From a bacterium (GTDB taxonomy: Bacteria; Krumholzibacteriota; Krumholzibacteriia; WVZY01): a stretch of DNA of 9,332 nucleotides. Where the stretch lies: NCBI GenBank assembly GCA_027296025.1, contig JAPUJU010000313.1, positions 1 through 9,332 on the forward strand. The letters are read 5' to 3'. A program made the position numbers and the translations under genes. Below, piece after piece: positions 6,769 to 9,332 of this stretch. Below the pieces are notes generated by a model. That model was not told the origin of the DNA. It worked only from the letters and a program-made list of their open reading frames with translations, and made no database searches. Position 1 is the stretch's first letter; every line of letters starts with the position of its first letter.

Positions 6769-8433
6769 TTATGGAAACAACGGTGGGTGTTTAGTGTGAA
6801 AATCTGTCGCGTCCTGATAGCCCTTCGCCGCGACAAGAACGGTTCCCTCGTCAAAGAGCTTTCCAATGAACGTGATACTGACAGGACTTCCCTCCTCGTT
6901 GAAACCGTTTGGAAGAACCACACACGGGTGCCCGGTCAAGTTGGTCATCAACAGATTGTTGCCACCGAACGAGGGAACCACATATACATCGATATCGGCC
7001 ATTACCCGCTGCATGTCCTGGACTAGCATGTGCCGTATTCGATTAGCCTGAATGTACTCGACAGCCGGTATTAACCGCGACGAACGAAACACGTTCGGCC
7101 ATGCCCCCTTTATCTGGCGAACCATCAGGTCGTCTCGCCCCGATCGCGTCAGATCGTCGAATGCGGCGGCCGCTTCGGCGGTGAGAATGTACGAGAGCGC
7201 CTCTATTGGAAAATCCGGGAGCTCGATCGGCACGAGCTTGACTCCCTGTTCCCTGAGCCGTTCGAGCGTCGCTGCATCGGCCTTCCGGTTTCCGTAGTCG
7301 GCCTCGAACAGCGACTTCGTATAGCCGACGCGTAACTCTCCTACCGGGACTCGTGCGTCATAGTTGAACGGCAGATCGATCAACGTCTGATCGACACCGT
7401 CCGGCCCGGCGATCGCCTGAAAAACCACCGCACAATCCTCGACAGTCCGGCAGATCGGACCAATCTTGTCCATGGACCAGCTCAGCGCCATGGCACCGGT
7501 TCGGCTCACACGCCCGTACGTCGGTCTCAGTCCCGTCACCCCACACCTCGTGGCCGGTGAAACAATAGAGCCCCAGGTTTCTGTTCCGATCGCGAAGGCA
7601 ACGAGTCCGGCGGATGTCGCAGATGCCGAACCAGCCGACGAGCCACTCGATCCCTGTTCGAGATTCCAGGGGTTCCGTGTCTTTCCGCCAAACCATACGT
7701 CACCCCAGGCGAGGGCGCCGAGGGTCAGCTTCGCGACCAGCACCGCTCCGGCGTCATCGAGACGTTTGATAACCTCCGCGTCCACCTCCAGAACCTGACC
7801 CTCATACGGGACGGCGCCCCAGGTCGTCGGGTAACCGCGAACAGCGAGGAGGTCCTTCGCACCGAACGGTATACCGTGTAGCGGACCACGGTAGTTGCCA
7901 TCTTCGATTTCCTGGTCGGCCCGTTGCGCGCGCTCCATCGCTCGAGGTTCCGTCAACGTGACGACGCACTCGAGTTGCGGACCGTATTTCTTGAGCCGCC
8001 CAATGTACATGCGCGTGAGTTCGACCGAAGTGACCTTTCGGGATCGAATGAGACCGGCAAGTTCGGTGACGGAATAGAATGCGAGGTCGTTCAAATCATC
8101 CGGACGCTCGGTTCGCTCTGGCTCACTCAGGACAACGATGCGCTGAGATCGGTCCGGATTCCACCCGACGGGGATTGGATTGAACTGAAGCGCCATCGGC
8201 ACGTCGTTACCAACGTACACGGTCCGGACTTTCTGGTAGTTCTCGAGGTTTTCATTGAGGTCATCCAGCATCGAATCCTTTTCCACTGTCGTGAATTCGA
8301 GGCCAATGATTTTCTCCGCAGCACTTACATGGGAAATCTGGACCGTTGTTTTGTTGTCCTGCGCCCGGCCGGCCACGAACCCCACGGCGGCGGCCAGCAC
8401 CACTAACCCGCTCAGTTTCCAGTACTTCAACAT
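6769..8433 (-). CDS. Exported amidase-signature family hydrolase
   Basis: A 554-residue serine amidase that hydrolyses a C-N amide bond in an unknown substrate. The N-terminus (MLKYWKLSGLVVLAAAVGFV) is a signal peptide with a plausible cleavage after AGRA (residue 24), or an uncleaved anchor, so it acts in the periplasm. Residues about 30-100 form an extra segment before the catalytic domain (KIIGLEFTTVEKDSMLDDL, then the VRTVYVGNDVPMALQF region). The amidase domain runs from about 117 to the end. The Ser-cisSer-Lys triad is present: K193 in GIPFGAKDLL, S265 in SGSSAGSAS and the nucleophile S289 in GTETWGSIVSPA, with the usual 24-residue distance between serines. Export and the lone gene argue against the GatA subunit of tRNA amidotransferase. 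The start is supported by GGAGG/GGGAG 9-12 bases upstream. It is divergent from the small membrane protein gene. Confidence 0.9.
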   Translation of the reverse strand: MLKYWKLSGLVVLAAAVGFVAGRAQDNKTTVQISHVSAAEKIIGLEFTTVEKDSMLDDLNENLENYQKVRTVYVGNDVPMALQFNPIPVGWNPDRSQRIVVLSEPERTERPDDLNDLAFYSVTELAGLIRSRKVTSVELTRMYIGRLKKYGPQLECVVTLTEPRAMERAQRADQEIEDGNYRGPLHGIPFGAKDLLAVRGYPTTWGAVPYEGQVLEVDAEVIKRLDDAGAVLVAKLTLGALAWGDVWFGGKTRNPWNLEQGSSGSSAGSASATSAGLVAFAIGTETWGSIVSPATRCGVTGLRPTYGRVSRTGAMALSWSMDKIGPICRTVEDCAVVFQAIAGPDGVDQTLIDLPFNYDARVPVGELRVGYTKSLFEADYGNRKADAATLERLREQGVKLVPIELPDFPIEALSYILTAEAAAAFDDLTRSGRDDLMVRQIKGAWPNVFRSSRLIPAVEYIQANRIRHMLVQDMQRVMADIDVYVVPSFGGNNLLMTNLTGHPCVVLPNGFNEEGSPVSITFIGKLFDEGTVLVAAKGYQDATDFHTKHPPLFP

Positions 8434-8485
8434 GTGATTACTCTCCCTCCTTGATTGATACGTTCGTCGCTAAAGAGGATAAATA

Positions 8486-8520
8486 ATTTCGCGGGCCGGG
8501 GGAAGCCCCGACGGCGAAAT
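8486..8520. repeat. Two-tier inverted repeat in the amidase / membrane protein intergenic region
   Basis: Outer arms ATTTCGC (8486-8492) and GCGAAAT (8514-8520) are exact complements. Nested inside are CGGGG (8497-8501) and CCCCG (8506-8510) around a GAAG loop, with a 4 x 3 internal mismatch between the tiers. As RNA it would fold into a 35-base stem-loop. It lies 53 bases or more upstream of the minus-strand amidase and just upstream of the plus-strand promoter. It may be an operator, a leader structure of the amidase mRNA or a terminator-like element. There is no clean U-run, so no type is assigned. Confidence 0.5.
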
Positions 8521-8533
8521 CGTGTCATTGACG

Positions 8534-8563
8534 TTGACTCCCCCGGCCGGTCGGTGCTTAAAT
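8534..8563 (+). promoter_or_regulatory. Likely promoter of the small membrane protein gene
   Basis: TTGACT (8534-8539, 5 of 6 to the -35) and TTAAAT (8558-8563, 4 of 6 to the -10) are 18 bp apart, and a TG extension stands one base before the -10. The spacer contains the palindrome CCGGCCGG (8543-8550). The predicted start near 8570 leaves a short leader with a near-perfect AAGGAGGT (8577-8584), 8 bases before the ATG. Confidence 0.5.
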
Positions 8564-8592
8564 CGATCGGCCCTTGAAGGAGGTTCTCTCTG

Positions 8593-8985
8593 ATGCGCTT
8601 GATACTACCGCTTCTGCTCGTATTCACTGTGATCGCCGGAGCAACGGATGTACGCGCTCAAAATGGTGACGACCCCGTACGGACGATCGCGAAGTCAACC
8701 TTCTGGGGCGGCGTAACGGGGCTCGCGCTTGGGGGCGCCATCGCGCTTGTCTCGGACGGAGACGAAACGGATATCATCACATGGGGTCTCGTCATCGGTG
8801 TCTTCGGCGGGTTCGGGTTTGGTGTGTACCACGTGCTTTCAAACCAACACCGATCGTATGGATTGCTGGAATATGATTCGGGGAGGCTCTCGCTGCGCGT
8901 TCCCGATCTCGCCCTCGGGCGTGAAGGACCGCTGGACGACAAACGTCTGTGCGGCAGAGTGACCCTCTTCGCGGCAGGTTTCTAG
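8593..8985 (+). CDS. Small exported/inner-membrane protein of unknown function
   Basis: A 130-residue protein that I do not recognise as a named family. It begins with a clear signal peptide (MRLILPLLLVFTVIAGATDVRA, cleavage likely before QNGDD at about residue 22). Two glycine-rich hydrophobic segments follow: TFWGGVTGLALGGAIALV (about 36-53) and ITWGLVIGVFGGFGFGVYHV (about 61-80), joined by a short acidic loop (SDGDETD). The C-terminal 50 residues are polar and include SGRLSLRVPDLALG and a single cysteine (LCGRV). The glycine spacing suggests tightly packed helices, as in small membrane scaffold proteins. The start is well supported by AAGGAGGT 8 bases upstream. The gene is monocistronic, with its own promoter and a strong terminator right after it. 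Confidence 0.8.
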   Translation: MRLILPLLLVFTVIAGATDVRAQNGDDPVRTIAKSTFWGGVTGLALGGAIALVSDGDETDIITWGLVIGVFGGFGFGVYHVLSNQHRSYGLLEYDSGRLSLRVPDLALGREGPLDDKRLCGRVTLFAAGF

Positions 8986-8999
8986 GGAGACAATAACCG

Positions 9000-9031
9000 C
9001 GGCGTGTCGATTACTCGACACGCCGTTCTTC
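9000..9031. terminator. Rho-independent terminator between convergent genes
   Basis: GGCGTGTCGA (9001-9010) and TCGACACGCC (9015-9024) form a perfect 10-bp stem with loop TTAC; bases 9000 and 9025 add an eleventh pair. The plus strand continues with GTTCTTCGTT, a moderate T-rich tail. It lies 15 bases after the small membrane protein stop codon. The minus-strand gene ends 25 bases away on the other side, so the hairpin may serve both, with the plus strand favoured by its tail. Confidence 0.8.
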
Positions 9032-9049
9032 GTTAAGCCACACTGCCTG

Positions 9050-9332
9050 CTAGTTGGTCGCGGCCTGGTTCAGGTACTGTGATACCGTTTCGCCCTCTCT
9101 CTCCCGCAGGTTAACACAGTCGTTAATCGAGTCTACGACTTTGGCCATGTTGTTCTGTGTTCCCTTGACCTGATGCTCGGGTTTGGCGAAAAACGCACTG
9201 GCAGCAGCGAGGCGCTCCTCCGAGCACCCACTGGCCATGTACGGCATGTACGCGGCAAACTCACCCGGCATTCTTGCCGCGATATCGTCATACCGCTCCA
9301 AGAGCCACTCAAATACAACCTCGCGTCCTGAG
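9050..9332 (-). CDS. C-terminal tail of a probable M1-family aminopeptidase (5' part outside window)
   Basis: The last 93-94 residues of a larger protein cut by the right edge. The frame stays open to the window end (SGREVVFEWLLERYDDIAARMPGEF...). The only candidate start near 9301 is a TTG leucine in mid-domain, so this is not a separate small gene. The pattern FEWLLERYDDIAARMP, then SGCSEERLAAASAFFAKP, GTQNNMAKVVDSINDCVNLRERE and the terminal VSQYL resembles the helical C-terminal domain (ERAP1_C-like) of M1 zinc aminopeptidases, in which a cysteine pair and the 'saFF' motif recur. The HExxH zinc site would be far upstream, so the assignment rests on the tail alone. Its end faces the terminator at 9000-9031. 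Confidence 0.65.
   Translation of the reverse strand, partial: SGREVVFEWLLERYDDIAARMPGEFAAYMPYMASGCSEERLAAASAFFAKPEHQVKGTQNNMAKVVDSINDCVNLREREGETVSQYLNQAATN

Noticed and set aside
9050..9301. Independent 83-residue small protein gene
   Set aside because: The apparent start is a TTG leucine inside a frame that remains open to the window edge, and the sequence resembles a peptidase C-terminal domain. It is a truncated large gene.

Overview
The window is ordinary chromosomal DNA, fairly GC-rich and densely coded, from a Gram-negative-type bacterium that uses strong AGGAGG ribosome binding sites. A secreted amidase with a 'GLEFT' type leader region, an M1-type peptidase C-terminus and a small exported membrane protein recall, from memory only, Gemmatimonadota, Acidobacteriota and related uncultivated lineages. 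That placement is weak, because there is no rRNA or other marker here. There is no sign of phage, insertion sequence, CRISPR, tRNA or rRNA, and no stretch above 300 bases lacks a gene.

Layout, left to right. (1) The 3' half of dnaE2, the error-prone polymerase of mutagenic repair (+, cut by the left edge). (2) A MocR-type GntR/aminotransferase-like regulator (-), converging on dnaE2 with only 6 bp between stop codons. (3) Divergent from it, a group II PLP-dependent decarboxylase (+), followed after 11 bp by a DinB-superfamily metal-binding protein (+). These two form an apparent translationally coupled operon. The 79-bp divergent spacer carries several ATTGTCA/TGACAAT boxes, including one perfect palindrome, overlapping the likely promoters. 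(4) A ferredoxin-NADP+ reductase of the FprA/adrenodoxin-reductase type (-) with its own promoter. (5) An exported amidase-signature hydrolase (-). (6) Divergent from that, a small signal-peptide-bearing membrane protein (+) with a good promoter and a strong hairpin terminator. (7) The C-terminal tail of a probable M1-family aminopeptidase (-), cut by the right edge.

The most coherent unit is the regulator / decarboxylase / DinB-like cassette. A PLP-binding transcription factor sits back to back with a PLP enzyme and shares clustered operator-like repeats with it. The natural reading is that the MocR protein senses PLP, an amino acid or their adduct and controls decarboxylation of an unknown amino acid; the DinB-like protein may act on the product or on a thiol conjugate. 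This is inference from layout and motifs. I found no clear evidence of a wholly new defence or mobile system.
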